Assembly: GCA_050084515.1 (NCBI GenBank)
Contig: CM114274.1
Span: 1,612,001-1,676,000 of the forward strand
Reading direction: 5' to 3'
DNA from: Blasia pusilla
Lineage: Eukaryota > Marchantiophyta > Marchantiopsida > Blasiales
DNA: 64,000 bases
Both the position numbers and the translations under genes were made by a program. The notes beneath the pieces were generated by a model. It made no database searches. It saw only the letters and a list, made by a program, of their open reading frames with translations, and was not told the DNA's origin. This document shows positions 38,537 to 50,384 of this stretch, in pieces; the first letter of the stretch is position 1, and the number at the start of each line of letters is the position of its first letter.

Positions 38537-39640
38537 GTGCAGGAGGCTTGGTATGAGGTTGTTATACCTCACGAGGAAGAGGAGGCCCCACGGCGGACTC
38601 CTACTTCTGGTCCAGTTGGGTTATCCCCTTTGGATAGTACACCCATTGTATGGAAGTATCCGCTGGAGGGCATTTGTGTGTTAGATCTCTTTGGTGGGAT
38701 TAGCACTGGTTTGGCTGTAGTGTTGCAGGCCAGTATTCCTGTGCGGAGATACGTGTATGTGGAGCGAGATGAGACGGCCTAGAGAGTCTCATCCCGACAT
38801 ATTGGTCAGTTGATGCGGAGATATCCTGAGTTGTTGCCGCCATCAACTATTCGTGGGTATCAACGTGCTTTGCCGTCACACATTGCATTGTTGGGGGCGC
38901 AGGACCTTGAGAGGGTTGGTCCTGTGGATTTGGTGATTGCTGGATGGCCATGTCAGGGTCATATACGTGCAGGTCGTGGTGAGGGATTACACGACCCTAG
39001 GTCTTGATTGTTTTGGGAGATGTTACGGGTGTTACAACATCTTGAGTTCATCGCACGTGCTCCGGCTTACATTTCGAGAATGTTCCATTGTTGGGTGACA
39101 CTCGGACCCGGATGATGGCGAGTGTTCATGAGGTCTGGTCTTGGATTGGACCAGCGGTGTTGTTGGATGCTGGCCTTGAGTTGGCTCGCGTGCAAATCGC
39201 CCACGCTTGTGGTGGACAAACTTGTTGCCTAGGGAGGTTCTACGTCGAGCATATGATGCAGTGCAGCGGGATCCTTGCCTTACCATGGATAGTATCTTGG
39301 ATACTGGGCAACTTTCTCAAGTGGTGAGGGTTATTGATCGGTCACCCATGGCAGTGGTGAACCGTGTGGGCGACCTAGGATGGCACTACCCACATTTGTG
39401 AGTTTTCCTCGTCACATGCCTCTGAGAGAAGGTGGTCCGGGGCTTGTATGGGATTCTCATGTGCGGCAGTTGGTGGAGCCTAACGCTGATGAGAGAGAGC
39501 GTGGCGATGGGATTTGCTCTTGGTGTGACGCTGGTTGCTTCTATTTTCGAGGCTTCACGATGTCATGTGTTGGGTCAAGCCATGGACCTGAATTGTTTGA
39601 CTTGGATTTTGAGTCTTGGTATGGCCGAGTAGCGTCGACT
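38537..39640 (+). pseudogene. C5 cytosine DNA methyltransferase domain of element O
   Basis: Catalyses methyl transfer from S-adenosylmethionine to cytosine C5. Motifs in order: I, LDLFGGISTGL (about 38,680-38,712); a YVERDE acidic step (about 38,757); IV, VIAGWPCQG with the catalytic Cys (about 38,930-38,957); VI, an ENV equivalent (about 39,065-39,085, one base lost); VIII, RPRLWW-like (about 39,195-39,215); then a C-terminal ERERG...LGQAMDLNCLTWIL block (about 39,495-39,620). The final block resembles DNMT3/DRM-type enzymes; the class is inferred. Stops at 38,780 and 39,006 and several frameshifts make it non-functional. It lies between protease and RT, inside pol. Confidence 0.8.
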
Positions 39641-39953
39641 TCGGACTATGTCTGTGGGTCTTCCACCCCTTGTAATGAGCTCGATGGCTACCCGGACGGT
39701 AGAGGCATCGACTGGGGGAAAGGAGAGTAGTATTTTGCATCCTTGGAGTAAATGGGATGTAATGGTGGGCATGTGGAGTTGGTTGCTCATCTTTGGTGGA
39801 GGAGTTATTTGCTCGAGATGATGGTGTAGCTAAGGGTGTATCATCTTGTGAGGGGTTGCGAGCGACCAATGGCATAAATCCTCTCCCTCTAGTGTGCCAG
39901 TGGAGGAGACTTGGGAGCCATTACTTGGGCCCAAGCTTACGGGAGGTCCAAGC
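39641..39953 (+). other. Methyltransferase-RT linker of element O
   Basis: Low-complexity remnant ending GGAGGAGACTTGGGAGCC and about 35 more bases, matching B's linker (GATGGAGACTTGGGAGCC, about 57,648). Interrupted at 39,953 by element B. Confidence 0.55.
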
Positions 39954-40430
39954 TCACATCTGACTAGCCGATAGGCCGAGATCTATCGTGGATAGGGCGT
40001 AGGAGCCAGCGGACTATCTTGAGTGTAACTTTGTCCCACAGTGTCGGATGAGGTTGAGGATAGGTCCATTGTGTCGAACGCGTCGTTTCGGCGACTTTCA
40101 TGTTGAGGTCTTTTACAGCCGGATGACTTGTTGACCAGGTCACCTGCCCCTGGTAACCTGTGCACACAGGTTACCAAGGGAAGGGCTATTTTTAGGAGAA
40201 GTGCCTTTTGGCTCTTCCCAACCTATATAAGAGAGGAAGATGGCTTTCTTAAGCCATCTTTCTCATGTTGGGCCGTTGGAGCACCTCCCTTATATGTGTG
40301 TGAGCTAGGACTAGGGTGCTAGCGTCTGGATTCCTTGATAGCACAGGGTGGACGAGGCTCGATATGCCGATGTAGATTGAGGAGTGGAGTTTTAGGCCGG
40401 GTGTGCCGTTTTTACTACTCTTTATTTTTA
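39954..40430 (+). mobile_element. Left terminal module M' of element B
   Basis: Starts TCACATCTGACTAGCCG, shared with 19,927 onward. Contains TATATAAG at 40,224-40,231 and the AAGATGGCTT/AAGCCATCTT stem at 40,237-40,260. Unlike the copies at 1-472 and 19,927-21,490, it is not followed by S' but passes directly into the B leader. Confidence 0.75.
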
Positions 40431-41559
40431 CATGAGAAAGATGTTAGGGGGCTGGTGGGAATTCGTTGTTTGGAGGTAGGCAAGCGAGTTGCCTTGGTCG
40501 GGAGCCTCTGGAGACGTGTGTGTGACGTTGTGTGTCATTTTTTCTGTTCGGAAGGCCGTGGGCGGAAGCGCTGTCCGTTTTTCTCAGATTTTGCTGATGC
40601 AGATTGTTGGGGGACAGCAACCGAGTGTAGCGTGTGGTGGGGCGTCGGGTGTACGCAAGTGAAGGCGTCGAAAGAGAAGGAACGGGCAGGTTTGGGTCTT
40701 ACGCCGGGGGGTCATCAAGTAAAGGCGGCTAGAGTTAGGCCGCATAGGTCGCGCCCCCGCATTTAAGGCCCAAGGGGCCCGCATAGGGACGCGGTCCAAA
40801 ATTTCTTCCCCCCTCTCCGACGTGGTAGCACCGACGGCGGTTGGACAATTGTCGCATACGTGGTAGGACGAACGAGGTCGGTCCGGCGAACGCGGTGCGC
40901 ATGGGCAACGTGAGGGCACGGAGGATGTCGACGTGCTGAGTGATCAACAAGTTGGACAGCGGGCGTGACATGATGTTTTGAGGCGCGCATAGGGCGTTGC
41001 GAGAGTTTACGCTGGAGGGGCAGTGTGCATGATGTCGACGGGTTGTCCGCATCTAGTGACGAGAGGATCGACGTGTTGGTCGAGGGGAGTGTTATGTGGC
41101 GGAGATTGTCATATCATGTGGAGGAGTGCATATTGACGGTGCAGCAGGTTGGAGGGCGTGATCAGGTTACCCATTCGAGTCCCTTTTCCCGCACTTGTCG
41201 TGTATGATTGAGAGTGTTGGGTATCGGGTATTAGCTGGTGCTAGATGGGTGCAGTGATGGTGACGAGTATAGATTCTTTTCATGTGTAGCATGTTGGTGG
41301 AAATACGGCGGTTGCCGAGTAGGGGTCGCGTGTATGACCCGAGAGTGTGTCGCTAGGTTAGGTGAGTCAATTGGGAGGCTCATGGTGAGCCTGAGTGTTG
41401 AGCATGCGTGAGGCCGGGTATGTCATCACGGGATTGACGTTAGCATAGGTGAGCTAGTGAGGCGTGTGGGAGACTCTCGGTGAGTCTGAGTGCTTGAGCG
41501 GGTGAGACAGGGTTTGTCATCACGGCGTTCTTCCAGGGTTCGGAAGAACGGGGTAGTGC
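40431..41559 (+). other. 5' leader of element B
   Basis: GC-rich, GTG-rich stretch. A 143-codon plus frame (40,335-40,766) and overlapping minus frames have no recognisable domain. Probably untranslated leader. Confidence 0.5.
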
Positions 41560-43500
41560 GAGCAATGGTAGTGGTGTGACACGGAGTGGAGTGAGATACC
41601 GAGGGGTTACCAGTGAGGAGCTCCCTCGACATCCATCCGTGACTGGATCGTCATCACTGGACACTGGGTCTGGTGACGAGATCACCAACAGAGACAGTAG
41701 TACTTGGCAGGAGATGGACGACATGGGACATCGGGGCATGCGTCGTTTCTCGGGTGCAGTGGGCACCATCGACTTAGATGATTTCATCCAGGAGTTCGAC
41801 ACATGGTGCGACTTCCGGAGATACGGACCCGACACGGTTCAACCCTTTCATGGCATGGAAGGGGTTGTTCCAAAGACTTGGAGGGTCCTCCGATGGATGA
41901 CTACATGGAGTTTCGATCACTATATTCAGTAGAGATTGATGCCTGGAGGATGTATTGGGCTCCGTGGTATGTGTCCACTAGTGGTCGCGAGGCATATGAT
42001 GGGATTGTGAGAGAGAGAGACCCACACCATCAGCCCGGAGACTAGATGGAGAGGAGGGCAAAGTGAGACGGCGATGTGGCGAGACCTCGGTGGTAGAGGG
42101 CCACCCACCCTTGAGCCCCACAAAGTGGAGTTCTTCCGACAGTTGGGGAAGAGCTACCAAGGCGACGCACCGACAAGTCAAGAGTCTCTGATTTTCAGCG
42201 ATGATCGGGTGAGAGTCCGAGAGAGGCATTCACACGCATGAGGAGGTTGATCATTGCTACGTTTGGAGGTCGAGGCGCGATCGAGTCCAAGATTGGTGGG
42301 TTACGGACCGAGAACTACGGAGGAGAGTGTGTGAGATGCGGTCTTGATGATTCACACAAAGAAAGCCCACATTGAAGGTGGTCTTTGAGTTGTCGAGCGT
42401 ATTGAGCTCAACATGAGTGAGGAGCGGTAGTGACCGCTGGATTTTCTCGAGAGTCGACGGGTCCACGAGCGGCGGTGACCCCACCGGTGCCCCAATGAGC
42501 ACCAAGCACCACGGAGCGGGCAGTGTGCCTAGAGAGCGGGCGGGTACCGTGAGCCTATGAGGCAACGACCGCACCTACATATGTTGCCCAGCAGGACCGA
42601 TGTGGTCTTGTTGGGCGTGTGGAGGGGCCCATAGGCAGAGAGAGGCGCCCACAAAGCATGGGAGAGGACCACCAGCGCCTCCGATTGCGAGAGCCACAGA
42701 GGATGGCCCCACCACAGCACCAGTGTGACCATTGCCACAGATATGGTCACCCTAGGGATAGATGTTTTGACCTTCGCCGAGGGGCACGTCCAAAGGTAGG
42801 CCGAGGGCTTGGGGGCGTTCGTCCTGGAGGAGGTCGGGGAGTTCTTCCTGGACGTGGTGGTAGAGGACCACCACCAGCCAGAGGAGATGGAGCAGGAGCA
42901 CCAGAGCCGGCGCTTCTCTCACGCATTGATCAGTTGGAGCAGAGGATTGCTGCCATGACGATGATGCAGCTTAGGGAAGGCACGGAGCTGCGATCAGCAT
43001 GTGTGACTCCAGTCTCTACCTCTTACCCTGACTCGGGTGAGGATCTCTCCAATATGGGATTCATGTGTAGTGCAACCCAGGTTGAGGCAGCTGTAGTGGT
43101 GACTCGGGGTGCTGCGAGAGGCACCGAGCCATCGAGAGGTGGAGTTGAGATTGACCCACCAGAGGGGACCGATGGGCGGCAGGCCAGGGTTCCACAATCG
43201 TTCACATTGTCGGAGGCACTACACACACCATCGATGGTGCCTCGGCGACCAGCGGTGCCTCTGATTCGAGGCACCTACGTCGGCGTCACGAGGAGTTGGA
43301 GTGACAACTCCTATGCGGCTCGAGTGGAGTTAGTGTCGACTATAGTGTTGGAGGTGGCCACTAGAGTGAGTCGACTCGCTATTTTCCGCCTTAGAGTTGG
43401 CGGCGTTGGGAGTTGGACCGGTGAGGTGTTCGGTTGGCCGCCACGTTGTGTGAGCGTGGAGAGATGCGCTTCTTGTTCAGAGGTAGTTGAGTAGGTGGTG
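41560..43500 (+). pseudogene. gag: gag of element B
   Basis: Capsid-like block GAVGTIDLDDFIQEFDTWC (about 41,755-41,815) aligns with O. A decayed middle follows, then a 291-codon open frame (42,619-43,494) with the CCHC knuckle CDHCHRYGHPRDRC (about 42,721-42,762), an Arg/Gly-rich tail (VRPGGGRGVLPGRGGRGPPP) and a short helical stretch LLSRIDQLEQRIAAMT. Stops near 41,932 and 42,045 break the N-terminal part. Confidence 0.8.
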
Positions 43501-43599
43501 GACTTGCCCTCGAGCCGGTGCTTGGGGCGTTCCCCATCGAGTCATGGCATGCGTGGCGGCGGCAAAGTTGGTAGATATGCCACTCGACCGGCCATAGAG

Positions 43600-43813
43600 C
43601 GGCAAGTGGTGACACTGAGTAGTGTTCTTTGGATAACCGAGCTGGAGTATTTCGCTTGGTTAGTGTGACAGGGATAGTATACCACCCGCAGCGCGTCCTA
43701 CTTGATTCGGGAGCGCAACCCTTGATGTTAAGGAAGGCGGCGTGTTTAGCGTTGGGGTTACGGAAGGCCGACATTGAGCCTTGTCCCTTCCAGATACAGA
43801 TCTCGATGGGGGC
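43600..43813 (+). pseudogene. Retropepsin-like protease start of element B
   Basis: VLLDSGAQPLML carries the DSG aspartic-protease site, followed by GLRKADIEPCPFQIQIS. The frame is cut at 43,813 by element T and resumes in register at 55,774-55,786, where T's other edge repeats the target sequence (next recognisable residues PPTQYMTRHE, matching QFMTRE in O). Confidence 0.8.
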
Positions 43814-43905
43814 TGGTATTGTGGCAGGAGAGAGTAAGAGAGGAGAGGAAGAGAGGAGAGTCTCTCTTCAAAAAAAAAGGGCCAAATCCGCCTCCTCTCT
43901 TCAAA
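43814..43905 (+). repeat. Left terminal region of element T
   Basis: GGTATTGTGGCAGGAG then GTAAGAGAGGAGAGGAAGAG, partner of the right end in inverted orientation. A second short inverted match follows (TCTCTTCAAAA at about 43,896 against TCTCTTCAACC at about 55,631, not clearly homologous). Confidence 0.55.
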
Positions 43906-45530
43906 ACTTTTAGACATATTTGAAATTTTCGTTTGCTTTCAAATTCAGGAAATCTTTAGAAGAGAGTAGGTAGTGGTCCACATTTGGCCCTAAAAAAACC
44001 TCCTCTTTCCTGGGGGCGAGAAAAAAGGAGACATCATAAGACCACCCTAAACATTTTTCCATCACAGTCCATGTGAGCCTAAGTTTCTCAACATTCCCTG
44101 TCTCGGTCAACAAAAAGCAGTGCCCTTGGTATTTCTGTTCGAGGACCACCCGGATGGGTACCTCTCTTTTTGCAGGGATTTTTGCCTGCATCATGGCCTC
44201 CCCTAAATTGCCCCATAACCAACTTTCTGTCGGTTATGAATGGTGTCTGGTCAAGACCAACTTTCTGAAATGTGAAAAAATCAGATCCTAAGGCTCAGAA
44301 ACCGAGAAGCTGCACCCCTCCCAACCCGTAAGAAAGCTCACCATAAGAAACGAAAGATTTTTAGAAGTGATTTTCTTCCACCCTGCACCCACGACGATCT
44401 AACGGGTTGGGAATCCGAAATGGCAATCCGACAGGTAGTAGGAATCTTGCACATCTTAGACAAGAAAAGAAGCCTACAACTGGTTCGACGAATGAAGGGG
44501 AACGAGCCAAAAGTCAAGAAGCCCGCCACAATGCGTCAGAAGTTGGTCTCACCGGGATAGAGTCCGATCACTCAAGCAGTCAACCTGTCGGAATCCGAGA
44601 GGTTGCCTGGAAATGGTTAAAAATTTGCAGTGGGCAAAAAGCAAAAAGTCGGAATCATACGGGTTGCAGAATTGTAATTCTGAGTAGCTAAAAGAACACA
44701 ATCCACAAGTCCAAAAACATATTCCAGAAAACTTTTACAAACACCATTATGGGTTGAAAAAATCTCGTCCTTTATTACCTCCGAAGGAACCTCGAAAATG
44801 TACATTTCACCTAGTCTATGATTTCTTCAGCCTCGTCATCTACAAATTTACTCCTAACTCTCCTCGTGTGTGATTACCAAAGGAATGTCTTGGGATTCAA
44901 GTGGCTCCTCTGGCCGATTGTAGACGGGGATCGAAAATGTTGGCGAATTCGAGAGCCTTGGCCCCCCCCTAGGTACACCATAACGGTCCCATGTAACCTG
45001 TCTCGAGTCCCACCGCCTTCCTCGGCAGTATACCTTGTACGCTCTGCAATGTGACACCCATCCAAAGATCAATATCAACTCCGCCCCGGTAATACCACTA
45101 TGGCAACCGCACAAGTAGAAGGAATCCAACACGTCTGAGAGAAGAAAAGAAGCCTACGCCTGCCTTTACGAGTTGCGGGAAGGTGCCAAGGGAAGAAGCC
45201 CGCCAGATCGCTCGATCCAAAAGGGTCCGATCAGGAAACCTGTCGGAATCAGACAGGTTGCCTGGAGGTGGTAAAAAGGGTCCAGTGGTCAAAAAGCGAA
45301 AAGTTGCAAGGAGGAGAAATCCGACGGGTTGCAAAGTAGAAGACCGTGGAGTACATAGACGATCACATTCGAAAAGACAAAATGATCAGCAAACATTTAC
45401 AAGCACCACCATCGATCGAAAAAATCTTCTGCTTTATATCATCCGAAAAAGCTCGAATCAGACATTTGATCTATTCTATGAAATCTTTTGCCAAATTATC
45501 AAAAACTCCCTACTCCAAACGCCGCTGCAG
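43906..45530 (-). other. Left flank of element T with an internal duplication and a possible exon
   Basis: Segments 44,434-44,825 and 45,113-45,485 are diverged direct duplicates (AAGAAAAGAAGCCTAC, AGAAGCCCGCCA, a dyad, AGGTTGCCTGG, then a shared tail). A minus-strand open stretch at 44,854-45,115 (ELILIFGWVSHCRAYKVYC, PEEPLESQDIPLVITHEE) follows a good acceptor (TTGCCATAG) and may be an exon of the methyltransferase-like gene or another protein. I do not recognise it. Dyads lie at 44,581-44,605 and 45,237-45,262. Confidence 0.4.
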
Positions 45531-46062
45531 TCAAGCCGGGTCGTTGAGTTCTTTGAACTCACTCGTCATCGTCCCGAGAGCTCTTGCAAAATCACTTTCG
45601 GCCTTGCCCTCCCGATTTTGGGAATCGTTGGAAGTGACGATGGAGTCACTACCAAGGGTGGCTCGAACCGGAGCTCGGCCGTGGAGAGTTGTACGCCCCA
45701 ACGAGCCTTTCGATTCGCCTTTGCCTCCTTGCAAAGGTCAAGCGATTCTGCCTTCCCTCGAGGCGAAGAGAATGTTCTGCCACTCGCCAGCGCCTCGATA
45801 CTCGCCCTGAAAGGCCCACTAAGTCGAACACCAAGTCACCCGGCCTTGAGCAGAGCTCGATGAGCGTTTGCATCAGGGCTGGCGACTTTTCCCTTCCTCC
45901 CAGAAGCGGGGTACTGTCTTGCATGTAAATTCCCGGGGGGGACTTGTACAAACTATCTAAGGTGTACCCATCTGAGCATGGATCCACAGGATCCTGGATC
46001 TTGAACACGTGGAAATTGTGCTCGGGCCGAACGAAGCAGTACCCATAGGAGTGGTCCATCTG

Positions 46063-46577
46063 TAAATCAACACGAAACAATGTCAGAAACTAAAGAAGTC
46101 GCCTTGAGAAGATTTTCAATAACTGACTTTGGATCAACCTGTCGGAGTCCGACGGGTTTTTTTGTCCCGGACCAACCCGTCGGAACCCGACGGGTTGCAG
46201 TTGCTTTTGGGTTTTCCAAGTTGATTTTGGTTTTCGGATGCAACCCGTCGGAAGGTGACGGGTTGCTGGCCTAGACCAGCCCATGCTCGCCTGAGAGCAA
46301 CCCGTCGCTATTAGACGGGTTGCATCCAAAAACCAAAATCAACTGCAACCCGTCGGGTTCCGACGGGTTGCAGGTACACCGCGGTTTTCCCTGTGTATGT
46401 GGGAAAGATGCAACCCGTCGGAAACCGACGGGTTGCTCTCAGCCGAGCATGGGCTGCTCTAAGCCAGCAACCCGTCACCTTCCGACGGGTTGCTCACGGA
46501 CAAAAAAAACCCAGATTGACTCTCATTCTACACATCATTATAAGATAATTGAAATTATTGTACAGGAATTGAGCCTT
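46063..46577 (-). repeat. Intron carrying seven dyads
   Basis: The 515-bp intron of the methyltransferase-like gene (donor CGG-GTAAGG, acceptor TTTACAG). Dyads at about 46,138, 46,172, 46,241, 46,299, 46,346, 46,411 and 46,469, each about 25 bp, separated by unrelated 10-50 bp spacers. Most are perfect or one mismatch from CAACCCGTCGG-n3-CCGACGGGTTG. Confidence 0.8.
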
Positions 46578-48541
46578 ACCCGAATCTGACTCGTCGCGGA
46601 TCGGAGTGGGTACTCGTTTTTGATGATCCATGATTGTGCCGTCCTCCACTTTAGCAACCTCTTGCGACCGGAGGTTGAAGAGCTCGCCCTCGCTCCCTCC
46701 GGTCCAACACCAAGAAGCAGCCCTGTCACTCGGATAGGCGTCGCAAAGGAGAACAAAAGTGCAATCTGGTCATAAGTGAGCGGCGATTCCACTCGGTACC
46801 TCGTCCGCCGGATTTTCGCCCCAAAGTTGCAACCCCGAGGGCAGATCCGCGATCAAGAGATCCACCGCAACCTCTTCACCACCACTCCATTCACCGCCCA
46901 GGCAGCGTGCCCGTTTCGTTGGAGCTTCCGCCCCAGTGTTGTCAATTTTTGATGGCGTTGTCGACGCTTGAGAATCAAGTCGTTTCGGCTCATCCAAGAA
47001 AGAGGTGAATCGAAGGAGGACGCTTGTCCGGTCGTTGTTTGTCTGTGTCTTCCCAAGGATGATGGGTGTATTCTCCTTGGGACAACCGGGCACCTCTCGC
47101 TTCCGCTTCTCCCTAGTCCAGGGGACGGCTTGTCGGGTTTCTATGACCTCGGATGGTGGCGTTTTCTTTGCCGAGGACCTGGTCCGACCCTCTCTCCCTG
47201 CTCGTCCGGACGATTCCGCCTCTGGCCTCTCATCTTCAGGCTCTCTTTGGGAAGTCTCGGCCTCTGAATTTTTCCCCCCTCGCCTTGCCTTTGAGACCAT
47301 TTGTGGATTTGTCTTTGGCGTCCGGACCTTGGAAGCCAACTCAGCTGTCTCGTGGGCCTGCTCTTCTGCATCTCCTCCAAAGAAGTCTTCAGGCTGGACG
47401 AAATTGGGGATGTCGTCTTGTCCTGAGGCCACTGCATCATGAAGCACTCGTAAGTCCTTATCCGTGATGTCTTGTGGTCGTTGAAGTCGAGCCAAATGGG
47501 GCAATTCTCCACCTCCCAATCCGACATGTCTTGACCCATCTCCACGTCGTACATGGAGAATGTCTCGCATCCCGGCGGCGAAGCCCACAATTTCAAGGCT
47601 ACCGGTAATTTTCCCCACGCACTGCGTTCTTACACCGACGAGGTACTGAATAACATCCGTTGGGCAGCTTTTAGTCGAACATTATCGGCCGTCGCTCTGT
47701 AGATCTCGCTTCTTCTTCGCTTGATCCCGTTTGTTACCCTCTACTTCTTCGTCAAGCTCGCTTTGAGGGAGGACGCAAACCTTGAACATGGTCTTGAATC
47801 CGGGGTTCTTGGTTGGCTTGTCCCGGATGTCGTCGAGCCAAACCTCGTAATCTCCAGAACTTTCAAGGTTTGCTTCGGCGGAATGGGCTCTAATCTTCGA
47901 GCTCGCTTGCACACCGCCCAAAGACGGACTTCCCGATTACCAAGCGCGTCCCGGAACGACCATTCGCGAGCCCATGCGAGATCATCGGATCGGACACACC
48001 CGGAGGATGGTGTGCCGCCCTCTTCCGGGCCTCTCGAGCCCTCGAGACTGATTTTCATCGATCGTATCCTCTTGAACTCGCTAATCCCGGATAACGCAAA
48101 ACGATGCACGCGATCCAAAGAACACTTTCTCCCCAATCCGACCATGCGGATCTTCATCCCTCTTCCGCCGACGCTTGATAATCGCCTTGAGCTCCTTGTA
48201 GAACTCCGGACCAAGTTGGGGTTGAGAATTGATGTATCACCGCATTTTGCTCATTTGTGTATTTCGTTGCAGCAGATCTGACATCTTGATGAATTTGCGC
48301 GCTCAGACGCAGATACCTTCTCCTGCGCTCGGCTCGGTCTGGCGCTTTTTCTTCGCGGCCTGTATCTTCGACCAGCAAAGGATGGTTACGGCTGCATCTT
48401 GAGAAATAAACTTGTTTGCCCAAGTTTTCTTCTTAACTGAGCACCCTTTGCAAGCATCTCGATTGACGAGGGCATCGCCAAGAACCCTCAGATACTCCGG
48501 TGCGTCGTAAGCACCTTCCTCACCCGATCGCAGATCTGCAA

Positions 48542-48843
48542 TGGTGGGTGACATTCCCCTCCGATACAATCCCGCACATCCAAACTCAACCCGTCAGGAA
48601 ATTACATGGGTTTCCGCAACCCGTCGGACTCCGACGGTCGTCCGCACTTGGTCGGATTCTAGCAACAAGCTAAATGATGCAACCCGCCGGAGTCCGACGG
48701 TTTGCATTCAGATTTGCTAATGCCAGGTAAGCAAATCGTCGGACTTCGACGAGTTGCTTTCGCCTAAACAAACCTAACCCATTCATCAATCGAGCAACTC
48801 GCCGGAGTCCGCGAGTTGCGAAAAGTGTTAAAGATACTCACGT
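48542..48843 (-). repeat. Second dyad-bearing intron
   Basis: Donor AC-GTGAGTAT at 48,843, likely acceptor CATTGCAG near 48,540. Five dyads at about 48,587, 48,618, 48,679, 48,735 and 48,795. The last has arms GCAACTCGC / GCGAGTTGC, changed from the consensus but still complementary. Confidence 0.65.
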
Positions 48844-50384
48844 GTTCATGGCATGCATTGCCATCTCCACCGTCGCCATGTGATGAGGTATGGGTGAAGG
48901 ACCACGCCTTCACGCAGAAATGTGCCTCCAATGAGTTGGGCGCTCCTCCAAACTTGGTCCACGCCATGAACTCCGTGATTTCCATCCCGGATGAAGAAAT
49001 GCAGATTCCTCATCGGCTGAATTCCATGCCCTCAACTTGCCTTCAAGTCCTGGTCTCGCATCCTCCGAATGTGTCGAGATTTTCCAAGTCCTCCTCGGTA
49101 ACCAGAGCTTGGGTTCCATGCTCGTCGTAAGGCTGAACATAGAAGGGAGGAAAGTTGTCCACGTAGGATGATGTCGCCGCCGATTGTTTTAGCTTTGCGA
49201 TGTCCTCGTCGGACTGTATTTCGCGGACGTATTCCATTGTCCTTAATCGGCAGAGTGGAATCCTCGGCGTTGTGGCCTCCATGAGTGCCATCTCGCTTTA
49301 CCACCGTCGAACCAGGACAAGAGGAATAAGCTACACTGAAATCCCAATGAATTGCAATTCACATAATTAAAAACCCGAACCTCTCTTACCCGCGTTCGAA
49401 AATGGAGTCGGTTTCTTGACCACCTAACTTGTTCGAGAGGGGGTTGGCAAATCGACTGGGAAATCGTCGATCCGATAGAGGTCGATGTCCTCCGCCGGGC
49501 TTGGAGTCGAGAATGACCGCTCTCCGGCTTCTTCGGCCATGTCCACCATCTCCACGCTGGCGGTCCTCATGACCTCGTCGTCATCAATTTGAAGCGGTGT
49601 TGTTTCCACTATGTTGATTGTGTCCCCGGACTTCGTGGGGACATTTCCGCATCTCAACACTTGCGGTTGGACGGGCTGGGCTATCGTCAATGGCTATCGC
49701 TTTTTCCCGCCTTGCTTTAGCCAATTCTGCCCTCCTCAACGACGCGTCCAGACGCTTCTTTTCTCTCTTTTCGTCTGCGATCCTTTTCTTCAAGGCCTGC
49801 GACGTCTCGGCCTCTTCGTTCTGTTTATCTAGCGCCGCTTGAACACGTCTCGCCGAAGCACTTGGTTGTGCATCTCCGCTTCCCTTTCCGCTCCTCGATT
49901 TCCTGTTTGCCTAATTCATTCGCCGAACGAGGCCCAGGAGAAGCTGACGCAGGAGTCCTAATGGACTTGGGAGTGAAGCTCCCAGACTTGTTGGCTTGTG
50001 TTTTTTTCCTCGTCATTTTTGCCGGAAATTCCTCCACCTATGTCCACGACAAACCCCTTGATCAGTCGCCTTGCTGATGTCGAGATGGGAGCTCGTCTCG
50101 CCTTGATGGTTAGCTCGAATCGTCCCGATATTGCTCGGTCGAACCGTCTCGCTCTCGTTCCCTCCTATCTACTCGCGATGTGTCGTCCCGTGAAATGCCC
50201 CTTCGTATCTGCTCAATTGCTGCGCGGGAGAGTGAGGAGTGAGGAATGAAGATCGCGAAATGAGAAACCGGAAATGAGCGATTTCTGCCCTATTTATACT
50301 TTTCTAGCCGTTGGGCTGACCGTTGGGTCCCGTCGTCCTTTCGACGGCGACGTGCCGGATGTTACGGAAGTCCGGACGTGAAAA

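Larger units (their letters stand above)
34342..39953 (+). mobile_element. Element O, left part (Ty3/gypsy: M'', gag, protease, DNA methyltransferase)
   Basis: Outer element of the nest. Begins with module M'' (TCATGACCATA...), identical in order to 63,923-64,000. It continues through gag, aspartic protease and C5-methyltransferase coding regions, and stops at 39,953 in the linker before RT, where element B is inserted. The rest resumes at 60,933. Homology to B, which has its own copy of the linker (about 57,640-57,760), supports the split. Many in-frame stops and frameshifts: not an active copy. Confidence 0.8.
45531..50037 (-). pseudogene. Amino (N4C/N6A) DNA methyltransferase-like gene of element T
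   Basis: Several exons with frameshifts. N-terminus (50,016 down): basic MTRKKTQANKSGSFTPK and a Lys/Arg-rich coil; exon end with donor GTAAGAGAG near 49,390. A segment at 49,290-49,043 (VREIQSDEDIAKLK, YVDNFPPFYVQPYDEHG) runs on to donor GTGAGTAT at 48,843. The next exon holds CKGCSVKKKTWANKF. Then CETFSMYDVEMGQDMSDW (about 47,540), an acidic/basic linker, and the methyltransferase block. Motif IV position VDLLIADLPSGLQLWG (about 46,810-46,860) is followed one frame over by LTYDQIALLFSFATP and VTGLLLGVGPEG. Intron 46,577-46,063 (GTAAGG...TTTACAG) comes next. The last part has GYCFVRPEHNFHVF and PGDLVFDLVGLSG (motif I position, about 45,820-45,860). Order IV-then-I is that of beta-class enzymes. 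DPPW reads DLPS, so it looks dead. Confidence 0.55.
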
